A stretch of 48,400 bases of DNA, taken from positions 1 through 48,400 of the forward strand of contig NZ_QZVS01000066.1 in NCBI RefSeq assembly GCF_003602235.1, given 5' to 3'. The stretch's first letter is position 1, and the number at the start of each line of letters is the position of its first letter. The position numbers and the translations under genes are program-made. The DNA is from Cryobacterium melibiosiphilum (GTDB lineage: Bacteria > Actinomycetota > Actinomycetes > Actinomycetales > Microbacteriaceae). The notes beneath the pieces are model-generated. The model saw only the letters and a program-made list of their open reading frames with translations, did not search any database and was not told the DNA's origin. Shown here piece after piece: positions 28,101 through 35,734 of this stretch.

Positions 28101-31100
28101 CCCGTCAGGCGACTCAAGGCAGGTGACGACGAGGTCCATGCCGACTCCCAAGGGGGCGAGTTCGATTGGCCTTGAGACGATGCCGTCGATGGCAAAGTCG
28201 TAGTGATCGACGTTGTGATAGTCGATCGACACGTCGACGAGTGGATGGCGGCCCAGCACTCGATCGGTGTTGAGCGCTTCAACAATCTGCTCGAACGGGA
28301 CATCCTGGTGTGTGAGCGCAGTGAGCACGGCGTCGCGGCAGCTGGCGAGGTAACTGGCGATGCTCGCATCGGGGACTGGACGAAGGCGTACCGGCATCAT
28401 GTTCACGAACATGCCGACCATCTCGGTGGTCCCCGCGAGGGCGCGGCCAGCGACGGGCACGCCGACGAGGAGGTCGTCGCCGTTCGAGGAACGGGCGAGC
28501 ACGGCGCCCCAGACGGCGAGAACGACCATGAACGGCGTAGCGTGATGCCGCTCAGCGCACTCAGCGAGCGCAGCTACTCGATCGACGCCGAGTCGCAGAG
28601 CTACGCGCTCCACCTGCGGCGCGCGTGCATGCCGGGGACGATCCAGAGCTAGCGTCTCGCCCGTGGGAGCGTCAGCGAGTGGCATCAACATGCTTGCTTC
28701 GGCCTCGCGCACGGCGCGGTCGGTCGTTTCGAGAGCGAGGTGGGCGCAGTAGTCGCGGTACTGCACTGGCAGAGGCGGCAACTCGCCCTCGTACAGGAGG
28801 CTGAAGTCTCGGGTGAGGATCTCGATCGACACCGCGTCAGCGATGATGTGGTGGATGTCGAAGAGCAGCACACTGCCGCCGTGGTCGTCGGCGACGAGCT
28901 CCATCCTAAAGAGCGGGCCGCGTCCGAGATCGAAGGGACGCACGAAGCGGGCCACGAGCTCATCGATGCGGGCCGATGCAGATCCGCCGATAGTCGAGAA
29001 CCGCAGTGGTAGCTCGAAGCTCCGGGCGTCCAAGATGCGCTGACGGATCTCGTCCCCCCGGCGCACGAGCTCCGTACGGAGCGGCTCGTGGCGTTGCACG
29101 AGCCGCGCGAGTGCGACCCGGATGCGTCCGTGGTCGAGGGCACCCTCGAGCTGGGTCGCGGAGGGCATGTTGTAGATGAGCGCGCCTGGATTGAGGTGGG
29201 CTGCGAGGTACATCCGCACCTGGGCCGGGCTGATTGGGTGGTCAGCCGCGTCGGCTGCTCGTTCGAGCACGTTGGTGGATACTGCGGTGACGGCGGGGTT
29301 CTGAGCCGTCTCGGCAATTGCCCCGGCGAGCGAGAACTTCGCCGCTAGCGTCTTCGGGGTTGGTGCGGCAAACACGTCGGCGACGGTGATGGGGCCGCGC
29401 AGCAATGCCGCAAGTTGACTGACGAGCACGGTGGCCTTGAGTGAGTCGCCGCCGAGCGTGAAGAAATCGTCGTCGGGGTCGACGTCGGTATATCCGAGCA
29501 CCGCGCGGAACGCGGCGCGAACGACCTCGAGGGTGTCAGCCGACTCGGCTGCCGTGGCCGCGATGAGGGGCGACGCAGGTGATGCCAAAACCAGCGGCGC
29601 CAGGCTGGGAAGATCGGCGGTGCGTGGCGCGGGTACCGCAGGGTGGTCGGCAGAGAGGGTGCGGACCGGCTGCTTGTCCATCACGGTACCGGGCAGTCTG
29701 ATCCGGCGGCCCGTCGTGTGTTCCGTCCAATCGAGCTCGAGCCCGGAACTCCACAAGATGCCTAGAGCCGAGAGTAAGTGCGCATCGTCCGTGACCTCCT
29801 CGACGGGATGGCGTAATGCGTTGACGAAGATGTGCCGCTCGGTCTTCGTCGGTTCCTGCGAAGCGAAGCTCGTGAGGGAACGTCCGGGGCCGAGCTCGAC
29901 GCCGTAGAGAGGGGCATTCAGAAGCCACTCGTCCGAGAGAAGAGTGCGCATACTCTCGGTAAAGCGCACGCGCCCGGTTATGTGGTCATGCCAGTAGCGG
30001 GGATCGGTCATCTCACCGGGTTCGATGAGGCGACCTGAGCGATTCGAGATGATGGGGATACTTGGGTCCTGAGCGCTGACCTCTGCGACCGCGCTCTCAA
30101 ACGCGAGCCCGGCCTCAGCCATCAGCGGTGTGTGGAATGCCTGCCGCGTGTGCAACCGGCTGCCGTGGATTGCGGCTGCTTCAAGGCGGTCGATGACTGC
30201 AATGAGCGATGATTCGGCCATGCCGATCACGGAGCGCTGGACGGAGTTGTCGAGTGAAATCCACACCTGGTCAAGGCCGTCAATCACTTCTCGGATGCGC
30301 TCGGCGGACGCCGCGACGGCCAACATGATGCCCGGCTTCTGACGTTGCATGAGCACGCCCCGTTCGCGGACGAGGCGGACTGCGTCGTCGATGCGCCACA
30401 CTCCCGCCAGCGCTGCCGCTGTCAGTTCGCCGATGCTGTGTCCGACGAGCACGTCTGGCCGCACCCCAAACGAATCGAGCACCTTGGCCGTCGCGAATTG
30501 GGTGCTGAACAGAGCAAATTGCGACCACTCGGTGCGGTCGATCCGGTGGTCCTCGTCGGTGCCGGCAATGATTTCGCGGTACTCGGCGGCGTCGTCAGCG
30601 CTGAGCATGTCGATGAGCTCGTCGGTCCAGTGCCGGAAGACGCGGCCGACCTCGTTTCGACTGCGGTACAGGCCACGACCCATATCGTGGTGCTGATTGC
30701 CCTGGCCAGAAAAGAGAAACGCTGTGCGGCCACCCTGCAGCGCCTTTGTGCGGCCAGCCTTAGTCTTGGCTGACCATGGACCGGCGTCGCGGGACCCGTC
30801 GGCCTTGACGACAACAGCGGTGCGGTGGGCGTGGACGGCGCGGCCATCACGGAGCGTACGGGCTACGTCGGCGATAGCAATACCGCCATCCGCGGCCACG
30901 TGCTGGAGTACCCGCTCGGCCGTGGCTATGACGCTGGCAGGACTCGACGCCGAGAACTGCAGCAGTTCATAAGTTGAGTCCGTGGCGGTGACGTCGCGGG
31001 AGTGGTCCGCACGGCTGCCGTCCGAGCCGGGCTCTGCGGGCGCGGTTTCGACAATCATGTGAACGTTTGTCCCGCCGACACCGAACGAATTGACGCCGGC

Positions 31101-34100
31101 CCGGAGCGGTCCGGCGGGTAGCGAGCGCCCCTGCGATGAGACGGCGAAAGGGGTAGTCGCGAAGTCGATGTTCGGGTTCGGCCTCGAGAAGTTGCGGGTG
31201 CCGGGCAGATAGCGGTTTTGGAGGCTCAATGCGACCTTCGCGAGGCCGACGGCGCCTGCAGCGGTGTCAGTGTGTCCGACATTCCCCTTGACAGAACCGA
31301 GTGCGATCGACTGTGGCGCCGCGTCGGCGAACACGCGCGAGAGTGAGGCGACTTCGATGGGGTCACCGAGCAGGGTGCCAGTCCCGTGAGCTTCGACAAA
31401 CGACACGGTCGCGGGCTCAATGCCCGAGTTACGGTAGGCGGCGCATATGGTGTCGAACTGGCCGTCCTCGCTCGGCGCAGTGTAGGAGAGCTTGCGTCGG
31501 CCGTCGTTGCCTGTGGCCGAGCCCTTGATGACGGCATAGACGGGGTCACCGTCGCGCTGCGCGGCCGCGAGCGGCTTCAGCAGCAGCAGGGCTGCGCCGT
31601 TCGAGAACACGGTGCCATTCGCCTCGGCGTCGAAGGGACGGCAGTGGCCATCGGGCGAGAGCATCATGCCGTCGACAAAGTGGTAACCGCCCTCGTTGGG
31701 CAGCTCGAGCGTGACACCGCCTGCGACGGCGAGATCACACTCGCCGAGCCGCAGCGACTGGGTAGCGAGGTGCACCGTGAGCAGCGAGGTCGAGCAGCCC
31801 GCGAGCGCCGAGTAAGCGGGACCGGTGAGGTCGAAGCGGTAGGAGAGACGAGTGCTGAGAAAGTGGTTCGTCGCTAGCGTGAAATTCTGGTACGCGCTAC
31901 CGAAGCCGTCGTTCTCGACCAGAGCCCGCCGGTACCACTCGAAGTCGTCGCTGCCGCCCGCGAAGACGCCCACCCGGCCAGGGAGACCGGTCGGGTCGTA
32001 GCCGGCGTCCTCGCACGCCTGCCAGAAGCATTCGTACAGCAGTCGCAGCTGCGGCGAGGTGACGTCGATCTCAGCCGGCGGCACACGGAAAAGCGCCGAG
32101 TCGAAGCCGTCTACACCGTCGAGCCTGCCGTACGCCTTCACGTAGAGGGGATCCTGGAGCTCATGCTCGGGAACGCCGAGAATGCGCAGTTCATCCTCGT
32201 CGTAAAAGGTGATCGTCTCATCGCCGGCGCGGAGGTGTTGCCAGAACTCGTGCACATCGGCGGAACCGGGTACTTGGACACCAATCCCGATGATCGCGAT
32301 TTCAGCGGTACGCAGGTCGGAAGGGCTCTCCCCGATCGATAGTGCCGACTTGGCGGCGGGCGCTTGCGGCTCGGAGCGCGCCTCGGCGGAGGCCTCGGCG
32401 ATGAGCTTCGCCTGCTCGCTGATGCTGGTGGCCCGCAGCAGATCGGTGATGGCGAATTCGTGACCAAGCTCATCACCGATCACGAACTGAAGACGCATCA
32501 GGTTCAGCGAGTTACCGCCGACATCGAAGAACGAGGCGTTGAGGTCTGCGGTCATGCTCTCGTCAATGGCGAGCACGTCCTGCCAGATTGCACGCAGGTG
32601 TACGACGATGGAGGCGTCTGCGCCGTCGATCGCGACAGATCCGCCCACAGCACTCGAATTCGTCTGCGCGGTTGTCTGCGCGTTGGGTGCCATTGCAGCG
32701 ACATGCGGAGCGACGGAGACAGTGGCGGCCGTAGCCGACGCGGATAGCACGCCCTCTTCGGCGAGTAAGAGGAGCGAGCGACGGTCGAGTTTGCCTGCAG
32801 TGGACGTCGGAAGGGCGTGCAGCTGGGTGAACAGCGACGGGATCCGGTTCGGGAGCAGTGATGTCGTGAGCGCCTGGCGCAGCTCGGAGGAACTGATCGG
32901 CCGGTTCGCGGTGAAGAAGGCGACGAGTCGGGCGATGCCTGAAGAGCTGTCGTTGACGACGGCGGCTTCAATTACGCCTTCTAAGGCGTGCAGCGCGTGC
33001 TCGATCTCGCCGAGTTCGATACGCACGCCACCGATCTTCACCTGCCGGTCGATGCGGCGCAGGAATGCGAAACGGCCGTCCTCGCGCAGGTAGCCGAGGT
33101 CGCCGGTCCGGTACATTCGGCGCATGCGCTCGTGGTCGTTGGCCTCGTCGAAGAACGGATTCGCAATGAAATGACGGTCATTGAGCTCGTCGCGGTTAAG
33201 GTATCCGTCGGCGACACCGGCTCCAGCGATGCACAGCTCACCGGGCAGGCCAGTGCCCAGGAGTGCATCATCCGCGCCGAGCACGTAGATGCGGTAGTCA
33301 TTGAGCGCACGCCCGATCGGGACGATCGAATCGAGGTCGGCCCGGTGCACAGTGCCGTGCGTCGCCCACATGGACGCCTCGGTGGGGCCGTAGACATTCT
33401 CGAGGGTGCAGGGCAGATCCAGTGCGAAGAATCGCCGCGTAATGTCGGGCGTGAGTGCCTCGCCTCCGCTGAAGATGTAGCGCAGCGAGTTGAGGTCGGA
33501 CGTTCTTCCACCGCGCAGAACGGTATGCAGCAGCAACCGAAGCATTGTGGGCGAGACGTTGATGTGGGTTATGCCGAACTCACGAATCGCCACGGCGAGA
33601 GCGAGCGGGTCGGCTTCTGCACCGATCGGCAGGATCGCGAGTGTGCCCTCACCAAACAGCCAGCCATAGATTTCGGTGCCGAAGATGTCGAAGGTGAAGG
33701 CCGTCTTCAGTAGGAAGAAATCGTCGTCGTTCAAAGGAAACCGGCGTTCAAGGTCGAGCGAGGTGTTCTGAACGTTCCAGTGCCGAATCATTACGCCCTT
33801 CGGCTGCCCGGTGGAGCCGGAGGTGTACTCGATGTACAGCAGGGCGTCGGTGTCGAAGTCGACGTCGACGGGCTCCTCGCTGATCTCGACGCGCTCGTCG
33901 GTGCGGAGGGCGGTGAACTCGTCTCGGCAGTCCACATCGAGGCGCTGCACGCCTTCTGGAAGCGCAATGTTCGAATGGCTCGTCGTGATCACCACCTCGA
34001 TGCCCGCATCGTTGAGAATCTGCTGCACGCGCTGCGCGGGCTCGTTCTCGGCGAGGGGCACGTAGTGGCAGCCAGCGAGCAACACGCCGTACACACTCGA

Positions 34101-35711
34101 GAGTAACTCAGCGCTGCGTGGGAGTTGGATAGCGATGGGCCGGTTCACTCCCCCGGTCATGTCGAGCAGACACCGTTGGACCCGCACCGCGGCGTCGTGC
34201 GCCCAAGCGTTCGAATAATCCCGGTCGGCGTCGCGCCAGGCGGTGCGCCCGGGTGCTGAACTCGTCTTGTCAAGAAAGAGACGACCGAGGTTGGCCGGCT
34301 CCCAGTCGAAGTAATGAGTGTCGGCGAGTTGGGCGTGCAGTTGAGCCAGCTCGGAGTCCGACACGATGGCAAGGTCACCGAGAGAGGCGTCGATTGCGGT
34401 CGGCAGCTGCTCGAGAAGGGCTAGGAACCGATCGCCGAAGCGACGCACTTCGCTCTCGGTGAGGGCGCCGGCCTTGTATTGGAAAACCAGTACAGCACAA
34501 CCGTCGAGGTGCTCCACGAGCACGGTGAACCGACCAGGGAACGGTACTCGATCCGGACGCCGGAGGCGCTGAATGCCCTCGGGCAAAGCAGGGTAAGTGT
34601 CCTGGATGAACGTGATGTCGAAGACGCCGGCGAGTGCGGGATACTCGCTGAGCAGCTCGGCCACTGGGTATCCGATGTTGCGCCAAGCGCCCAGGACCTC
34701 GGCACTCGCGGACTCAAGCATGGCACGCACCGTCATGGCGCGGTCGGCATCGAGGTGCACCGGAACGGTCGTGAGGAAGCAACCGATCGAGTCGGCCTCT
34801 TCTATGCCCGGACGGTCGGTGAACGGCATTGCGACCGACACACTGTCAGCGTTCGCGTAGTGCGCGAGCAACAGGCCGAAGGCGGAGAGATAAACGGTAT
34901 GCTCCGAAACCTCGGCGGACATGGCCAGCTCGCGGAGACGACCGTGCAGTGCAGCATCGACCGGAATACGCAGTTCGTGGCCCAGCGCCTCGCTGTCTGC
35001 GATGTCGGTTTCGGGCAGAATCCAGTGCGCGAGGTTTGGGGTGTCCTGTCGCGCCAACGCATCGCGCCAGTAGGCGTCTCGGCGGTCGTGCTGTTTCGGG
35101 GAGAGGGGGCGGCTTCGGCGCTGCTGATAGGCGGAGAATCCGCCATCCGCCGTAACAAGGGGGGTTTCGAGTTGGCAGTCAGTGCCGAAAGCGAGATCGA
35201 CGAGACGTGCGGCGAAGGTGCTCAGGGACTGGCCATCAGCCACGAGATGGTGGCAGACAATGATCAGCCGATCAGCGTCGGCGAGGCGGCAGTGCGCGAT
35301 GCGAATCAGTGGACCGGTTTTGAAATCAAAGGGCGCCTCGACGAGTGCGCTCGCGATATCGTCAGCGGCGGCCTCATCGTGATGCAGATCGTGCACGACG
35401 ATGGGCGGCTCAAGGTGACCGGCGACCTTGTAGTAGACGCCGTTGCGCTCCACCGAAACGGTCGCGCGCAGCGCTGGCTGCTCGTCTAAAATACGAGCTA
35501 CCGCGGCTCTCAGGCGTGATTCCGGAATGGCGTTCACCTGAAGATCGACCGAGACGGTGTATCCCGGATAATCCCGACGCAGGCATTCGAAGTAGATGCC
35601 TTGCTGCGTGGCGGTCATCGGCAACAGATTCGGGTTGTCGACTGCCTTTGATATCCGAGAGAAGGGCTGCGCCACCTCCTTTGGCCTCACGACCTCATCA
35701 CGAACGCACAC
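19125..35711 (-). CDS. Hybrid NRPS-PKS megasynthetase (5528 residues)
   Basis: Multimodular assembly-line enzyme without frame break. Domains by residue: C1 30-455 (HHLVADG 154-160), A1 475-985, T1 1035-1105 (Ser1068), KS1 1135-1560 (Cys1306, His1442, His1480), AT1 1660-1960 (Ser1759), T2 2060-2130 (Ser2090), C2 2155-2590 (HHIIADA 2287-2293), A2 2600-3085, T3 3110-3180 (Ser3143), KS2 3240-3660 (Cys3409, His3545, His3582), no AT, T4 3985-4055 (Ser4015), C3 4083-4500 (HHIAGDQ 4208-4214), A3 4525-5015, T5 5030-5095 (Ser5060), C-like domain 5140-5528 (HHSIFDG 5271-5277). It should join three amino acids with two ketide units; no reductive, epimerase or thioesterase domain is present. The start is GTG 35711 after a G-rich stretch; a later start inside the first 30 residues is possible. 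It heads the operon and its stop overlaps the next ATG. Confidence 0.95.
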   Translation of the reverse strand: MCVRDEVVRPKEVAQPFSRISKAVDNPNLLPMTATQQGIYFECLRRDYPGYTVSVDLQVNAIPESRLRAAVARILDEQPALRATVSVERNGVYYKVAGHLEPPIVVHDLHHDEAAADDIASALVEAPFDFKTGPLIRIAHCRLADADRLIIVCHHLVADGQSLSTFAARLVDLAFGTDCQLETPLVTADGGFSAYQQRRSRPLSPKQHDRRDAYWRDALARQDTPNLAHWILPETDIADSEALGHELRIPVDAALHGRLRELAMSAEVSEHTVYLSAFGLLLAHYANADSVSVAMPFTDRPGIEEADSIGCFLTTVPVHLDADRAMTVRAMLESASAEVLGAWRNIGYPVAELLSEYPALAGVFDITFIQDTYPALPEGIQRLRRPDRVPFPGRFTVLVEHLDGCAVLVFQYKAGALTESEVRRFGDRFLALLEQLPTAIDASLGDLAIVSDSELAQLHAQLADTHYFDWEPANLGRLFLDKTSSAPGRTAWRDADRDYSNAWAHDAAVRVQRCLLDMTGGVNRPIAIQLPRSAELLSSVYGVLLAGCHYVPLAENEPAQRVQQILNDAGIEVVITTSHSNIALPEGVQRLDVDCRDEFTALRTDERVEISEEPVDVDFDTDALLYIEYTSGSTGQPKGVMIRHWNVQNTSLDLERRFPLNDDDFFLLKTAFTFDIFGTEIYGWLFGEGTLAILPIGAEADPLALAVAIREFGITHINVSPTMLRLLLHTVLRGGRTSDLNSLRYIFSGGEALTPDITRRFFALDLPCTLENVYGPTEASMWATHGTVHRADLDSIVPIGRALNDYRIYVLGADDALLGTGLPGELCIAGAGVADGYLNRDELNDRHFIANPFFDEANDHERMRRMYRTGDLGYLREDGRFAFLRRIDRQVKIGGVRIELGEIEHALHALEGVIEAAVVNDSSSGIARLVAFFTANRPISSSELRQALTTSLLPNRIPSLFTQLHALPTSTAGKLDRRSLLLLAEEGVLSASATAATVSVAPHVAAMAPNAQTTAQTNSSAVGGSVAIDGADASIVVHLRAIWQDVLAIDESMTADLNASFFDVGGNSLNLMRLQFVIGDELGHEFAITDLLRATSISEQAKLIAEASAEARSEPQAPAAKSALSIGESPSDLRTAEIAIIGIGVQVPGSADVHEFWQHLRAGDETITFYDEDELRILGVPEHELQDPLYVKAYGRLDGVDGFDSALFRVPPAEIDVTSPQLRLLYECFWQACEDAGYDPTGLPGRVGVFAGGSDDFEWYRRALVENDGFGSAYQNFTLATNHFLSTRLSYRFDLTGPAYSALAGCSTSLLTVHLATQSLRLGECDLAVAGGVTLELPNEGGYHFVDGMMLSPDGHCRPFDAEANGTVFSNGAALLLLKPLAAAQRDGDPVYAVIKGSATGNDGRRKLSYTAPSEDGQFDTICAAYRNSGIEPATVSFVEAHGTGTLLGDPIEVASLSRVFADAAPQSIALGSVKGNVGHTDTAAGAVGLAKVALSLQNRYLPGTRNFSRPNPNIDFATTPFAVSSQGRSLPAGPLRAGVNSFGVGGTNVHMIVETAPAEPGSDGSRADHSRDVTATDSTYELLQFSASSPASVIATAERVLQHVAADGGIAIADVARTLRDGRAVHAHRTAVVVKADGSRDAGPWSAKTKAGRTKALQGGRTAFLFSGQGNQHHDMGRGLYRSRNEVGRVFRHWTDELIDMLSADDAAEYREIIAGTDEDHRIDRTEWSQFALFSTQFATAKVLDSFGVRPDVLVGHSIGELTAAALAGVWRIDDAVRLVRERGVLMQRQKPGIMLAVAASAERIREVIDGLDQVWISLDNSVQRSVIGMAESSLIAVIDRLEAAAIHGSRLHTRQAFHTPLMAEAGLAFESAVAEVSAQDPSIPIISNRSGRLIEPGEMTDPRYWHDHITGRVRFTESMRTLLSDEWLLNAPLYGVELGPGRSLTSFASQEPTKTERHIFVNALRHPVEEVTDDAHLLSALGILWSSGLELDWTEHTTGRRIRLPGTVMDKQPVRTLSADHPAVPAPRTADLPSLAPLVLASPASPLIAATAAESADTLEVVRAAFRAVLGYTDVDPDDDFFTLGGDSLKATVLVSQLAALLRGPITVADVFAAPTPKTLAAKFSLAGAIAETAQNPAVTAVSTNVLERAADAADHPISPAQVRMYLAAHLNPGALIYNMPSATQLEGALDHGRIRVALARLVQRHEPLRTELVRRGDEIRQRILDARSFELPLRFSTIGGSASARIDELVARFVRPFDLGRGPLFRMELVADDHGGSVLLFDIHHIIADAVSIEILTRDFSLLYEGELPPLPVQYRDYCAHLALETTDRAVREAEASMLMPLADAPTGETLALDRPRHARAPQVERVALRLGVDRVAALAECAERHHATPFMVVLAVWGAVLARSSNGDDLLVGVPVAGRALAGTTEMVGMFVNMMPVRLRPVPDASIASYLASCRDAVLTALTHQDVPFEQIVEALNTDRVLGRHPLVDVSIDYHNVDHYDFAIDGIVSRPIELAPLGVGMDLVVTCLESPDGLAIDLDYAADLFDRTTIERLAQHFEVLISHVIGDMEATAVLRMLPMVDVRVRPRIGSGTFTAIHEQIARRARLAPDDIAVIDVDGQRITYAEFNALANAQAARLVAAGLQLGERVALFAERDATFLVAQLAILRAGGVYVALDSTHPRERHERILDDMAPRFGYARRGLESARSIATLFDLAECRSEQLATFTAPDICADDLAYVVYTSGSTGTPKGIAVRHGGIANLQRDHDRRSVFAPGDTIIALADPTFDIVVFESLLPLAAGATVHMCPARDVKDAAAIARRIIEHGVSHIQAPVSKMAALCGNSRFRGALPQLRTVVCGGEHFAETLLELLQASTSARIFNMYGPSETTVTATVKEFVQGDDVTIGTPIDGAEVFIVSEDGVIQPAGVVGELVIIGEGLAAGYTNSPEQQAHSFIELHELPGVRAYRTGDSGLRCADGQIVLRGRLDHQVKHHGNRIELGEIEKVAMRVDGVQYAVADIVRDELVLCCVTSSDADLPTGLALTLSQSLPASMVPTRIERMRELPTLANTKVDRKALHAILAELGAGPAARQARAEVPADTVRATSAPTLEVALRVILDAWQDVLERPAQPDDNFFEVGGNSYKLMLVNNRLSAALNLDIPLVKLFEFPTPAGLAAELARAGAAQPVIGSGAADAAVGAETISLVDLDGLGDWTAEWADPAPATRSSADGRTNPNSHDHRIAVIGMAGVFPGAGSVDEFLQNRFDGVVSITRFTRDEMLAAGIDPKTIDHRHYVNARGHVAAGTFDADFFGYSARDAESMDPQARLLHEIAWRALEDGGYSPADCDGRIGLFAGSGTNFAWMAGLLGRHHDAVGVFEALTMNEKDFLATRVAYKLNLTGPAVTVQTACSTSLVAIHEAVQCLRRGEADMALAGGVALNFPRNEGYQWHEGMIFSEDGVCRPFSEDANGTVPGQGCGVVLLKPLRQALTDGDPIRAVIAGTAMNNDGRNKVGYTAPSVGGQTQVIRAAVADAGIDPADIGYVETHGTGTKLGDPVEVAALLAVYGRGATRPALGAAKANIGHLDAAAGVAGFISAVGVLSAGAVPPMANFTALSEQFDKDAAFSVPTERVVPAGGVLAAAVSSFGIGGTNVHVILEAGPVAVTADETAWADDSRQPGPSVLPLSARTSSSLDRMRATLDDFVESLPQGCRLSDVSHTLARGRAEFDVRAIAVADEGVPLVWLDADDLPLVVDAADTTRLSVAPHLFAAADGAAEDLDIEIRAALAAELQPFDEQLRAALEAALSGAALQPGLGDAGAALDRIAQLTVRVVLLRLVGMAGMRAPAGQDRLLRVAAARLRGELSPMNSLAVLRSGDFFDARGDVADADAPSTGGTATTPINRAIDAGAVRLLLASAWVRGADVPRARFTASGRRVSLPGYAFEQRAILADIRLDDLFASAPYEAAQLDSALISPEAHKSAASNGELDIVDCLRAVWAEVLGDTPEANADFLLSGGDSLSAVHFCSRLEAVSGVLLNVGEVFADTSFAGLLAAALGKTDRTYVRAAGSNPVFRAIGTPTHRDGSRSTPASPAQRRIYAACLLQQNTSAYNLALSYRVIGDFDVERFRMALGVLVERHEQLRTSFELNRGELVQRLHDSVPDVVTVTDVTREDAETRLAGEPESFDLGNAPLLRAEVLRVDTQLHYLRLDLHHIAGDQHSLAVLAEELALAFSGRPLPALGAPYTIYAADVLEREHAGDFADDVAYFTAQLADDLPSLQLPGDRTVPDNATFAGARHHLECRVAKSAVVELARASSATPYAVFVAAFARVLGLWSGQSEFVIGAAMSGRTPATSSTVGIFVNTVPLRLASDSTQTPREAVAAARDTSLAALTHQHAPFESVLAALELPAGGEKNPLFDVLLNFVSVGTEELELDGARLEPLAPGELKSRYALSLSVAERSGDFSIDLEYRTEMFDDTTISRLASQIDELLLAMVGHPDDPMVSLRLEATDERERRRAVLTTLGPAIDATLVDRMQESFVEHADLPALRWRGQEWSYAEVERLTRMLAGGMQAAGVNRGAVVMVLLERGPWQLFARLALMRCGAIEVPLDAAAPAERMLQTLSDSEAVLVLVDDPAIHEWPDGVTVTAPAGLEGMYESPRGLGPDSPLIIIYTSGTTGAPKGTIVTHRGMLSTCADNGYTDYRPGMRISHLTGNTFDPSLLDVYSALLAGATVVMGSQNMNMDMRLMGEFIRAEHIDAGVLITAVFHLLMTEDPQAIAGMSAVYVGGEAMHPWAAQRAFDVLGPGKLYNLYGPTEASCTTTFFRIDEEPRFERIPIGRPAGNRELFILHADGTDVPRGVPGELCVAGPSVSLGYHHRPDLTLERFVAAATVASECCTGERLYRTGDLVLLDDQDNIVYLRRIDRQIKHAGHRIELSEIEIALKAVAGVTEAVVVHSLEGSNSRLTAFYCGGSAPADSGLRSALLARLPRHLVPQALVRLPELPLTRHGKIDRAGLSARVKAEVTAGPTPLIGVATPEQILGVLRDVLPGTSLGAADDFFRAGAQSIQAIAAVQQLRAAGLELQVSDLYRYPNALALSAAISPQPQTAVSGSLAPELPRRVVPAAQLDLIVERARADSDGAARALALGEPAYSFHAGSVARLHQASNTDTGGFLQRVTGVDLDTLLDVIAVVVGRHEVFRARMHGDRLEVLAADAVQSIATLLVAQDLRRVDKAQIEQCTDRLAYAMQGETFGEGLMWRCAVLRDGADSFRLVWAFHHSIFDGSSSAILRDEVRQLLRGETLPEAPQFSGFLEQIEPTRDWRTELDEFDYRGWLDLNRDVIERLRTAPETAGFRRRIPYAGANPLETALAAVHTELAAGDGTGPVAVGFVNNCRRWRGDDYGGCVGEFLDAVPVLLGGGVDYVAVSNRLTSALDRGVHYIHSLANWTADEGADGADTGLIGELRTAYGDNGSPLRLVLLNFQGFIAPEDLPEAAGSGPSSASIAFAQVNAWYDDDDVYLEIHGGGSHDEAVSAQ
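19128..20294 (-). other. Terminal condensation-like acyltransferase domain
   Basis: The last about 390 residues of the megasynthetase have the chloramphenicol-acetyltransferase-like fold pattern with HHSIFDGSS (5271-5279) and a later NNCRRWRGDD...GCVGEF segment, but diverge from C1 to C3. It sits where a thioesterase or reductase would normally release the chain. It could pass the chain to a free amine or alcohol, or cyclise it. The function is inferred from position. Confidence 0.65.
20427..23465 (-). other. Module 5: C3-A3-T5
   Basis: C3 has HHIAGDQ (4208-4214), with Gln where Gly is usual. A3 has YTSGTTGAPKG (4667-4677), YGPTE and YRTGD. Hand-aligned pocket residues are D4712, P4713, L4716, L4756, Y4779, G4781, L4805, C4813, T4814, K5004. 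No secure substrate. T5 has an atypical carrier motif AGAQSIQ (Ser5060). Confidence 0.78.
23547..25994 (-). other. Module 4: KS2-T4 without acyltransferase
   Basis: KS2 has TACSTSL (Cys3409), ETHGTGTKLGDP (His3545) and KANIGH (His3582). Between the KS-AT linker (about 3678-3740) and the post-AT-like motif LPGYAFEQR (3935-3943) lie only about 190 residues with no GHSxG, consistent with an AT that shrank. T4 has SGGDSLSA (Ser4015). Malonyl loading must come from AT1 or a trans AT. Confidence 0.8.
26172..29249 (-). other. Module 3: C2-A2-T3
   Basis: C2 has HHIIADA (2287-2293): catalytic His and Asp remain, but the usual final Gly is Ala. A2 carries YTSGSTGTPKG, YGPSE and YRTGD. Hand-aligned pocket residues are D2790, I2791, F2794, Q2833, V2859, G2861, M2884, V2892, T2893, K3072. 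No secure substrate assignment. T3 motif GGNSYK, Ser3143. Confidence 0.78.
29322..32309 (-). other. Module 2: KS1-AT1-T2 (only acyltransferase in the cluster)
   Basis: KS1 has an unusual active-site context, LAGCSTSLL (Cys1306), but a full Cys-His-His triad. AT1 has GHSIGE (Ser1759) and QAFH (1857-1860), which corresponds to the HAFH motif of malonyl-specific ATs, not the YASH of methylmalonyl ATs. T2 carries GGDSL. There is no ketoreductase, so the extended chain should keep a beta-ketone unless the separate aminotransferase or a trans enzyme acts on it. Confidence 0.85.
32382..35624 (-). other. Module 1: C1-A1-T1
   Basis: An N-terminal condensation domain ahead of the first adenylation domain means the line probably starts with an acyl chain delivered from outside, not with a free amino acid. 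A1 has YTSGSTGQPKG (629-639), YGPTE (774-778), YRTGD and the final Lys974. Hand-aligned to GrsA, the pocket residues are D675, I676, T679, N718, F747, G749, V773, M781, W782, K974. The Asp indicates an alpha-amino acid; I cannot match the ten-letter code to a known substrate with confidence. Confidence 0.8.
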
Positions 35712-35734
35712 ATGCGTACACCCCCCCAGGTAAT

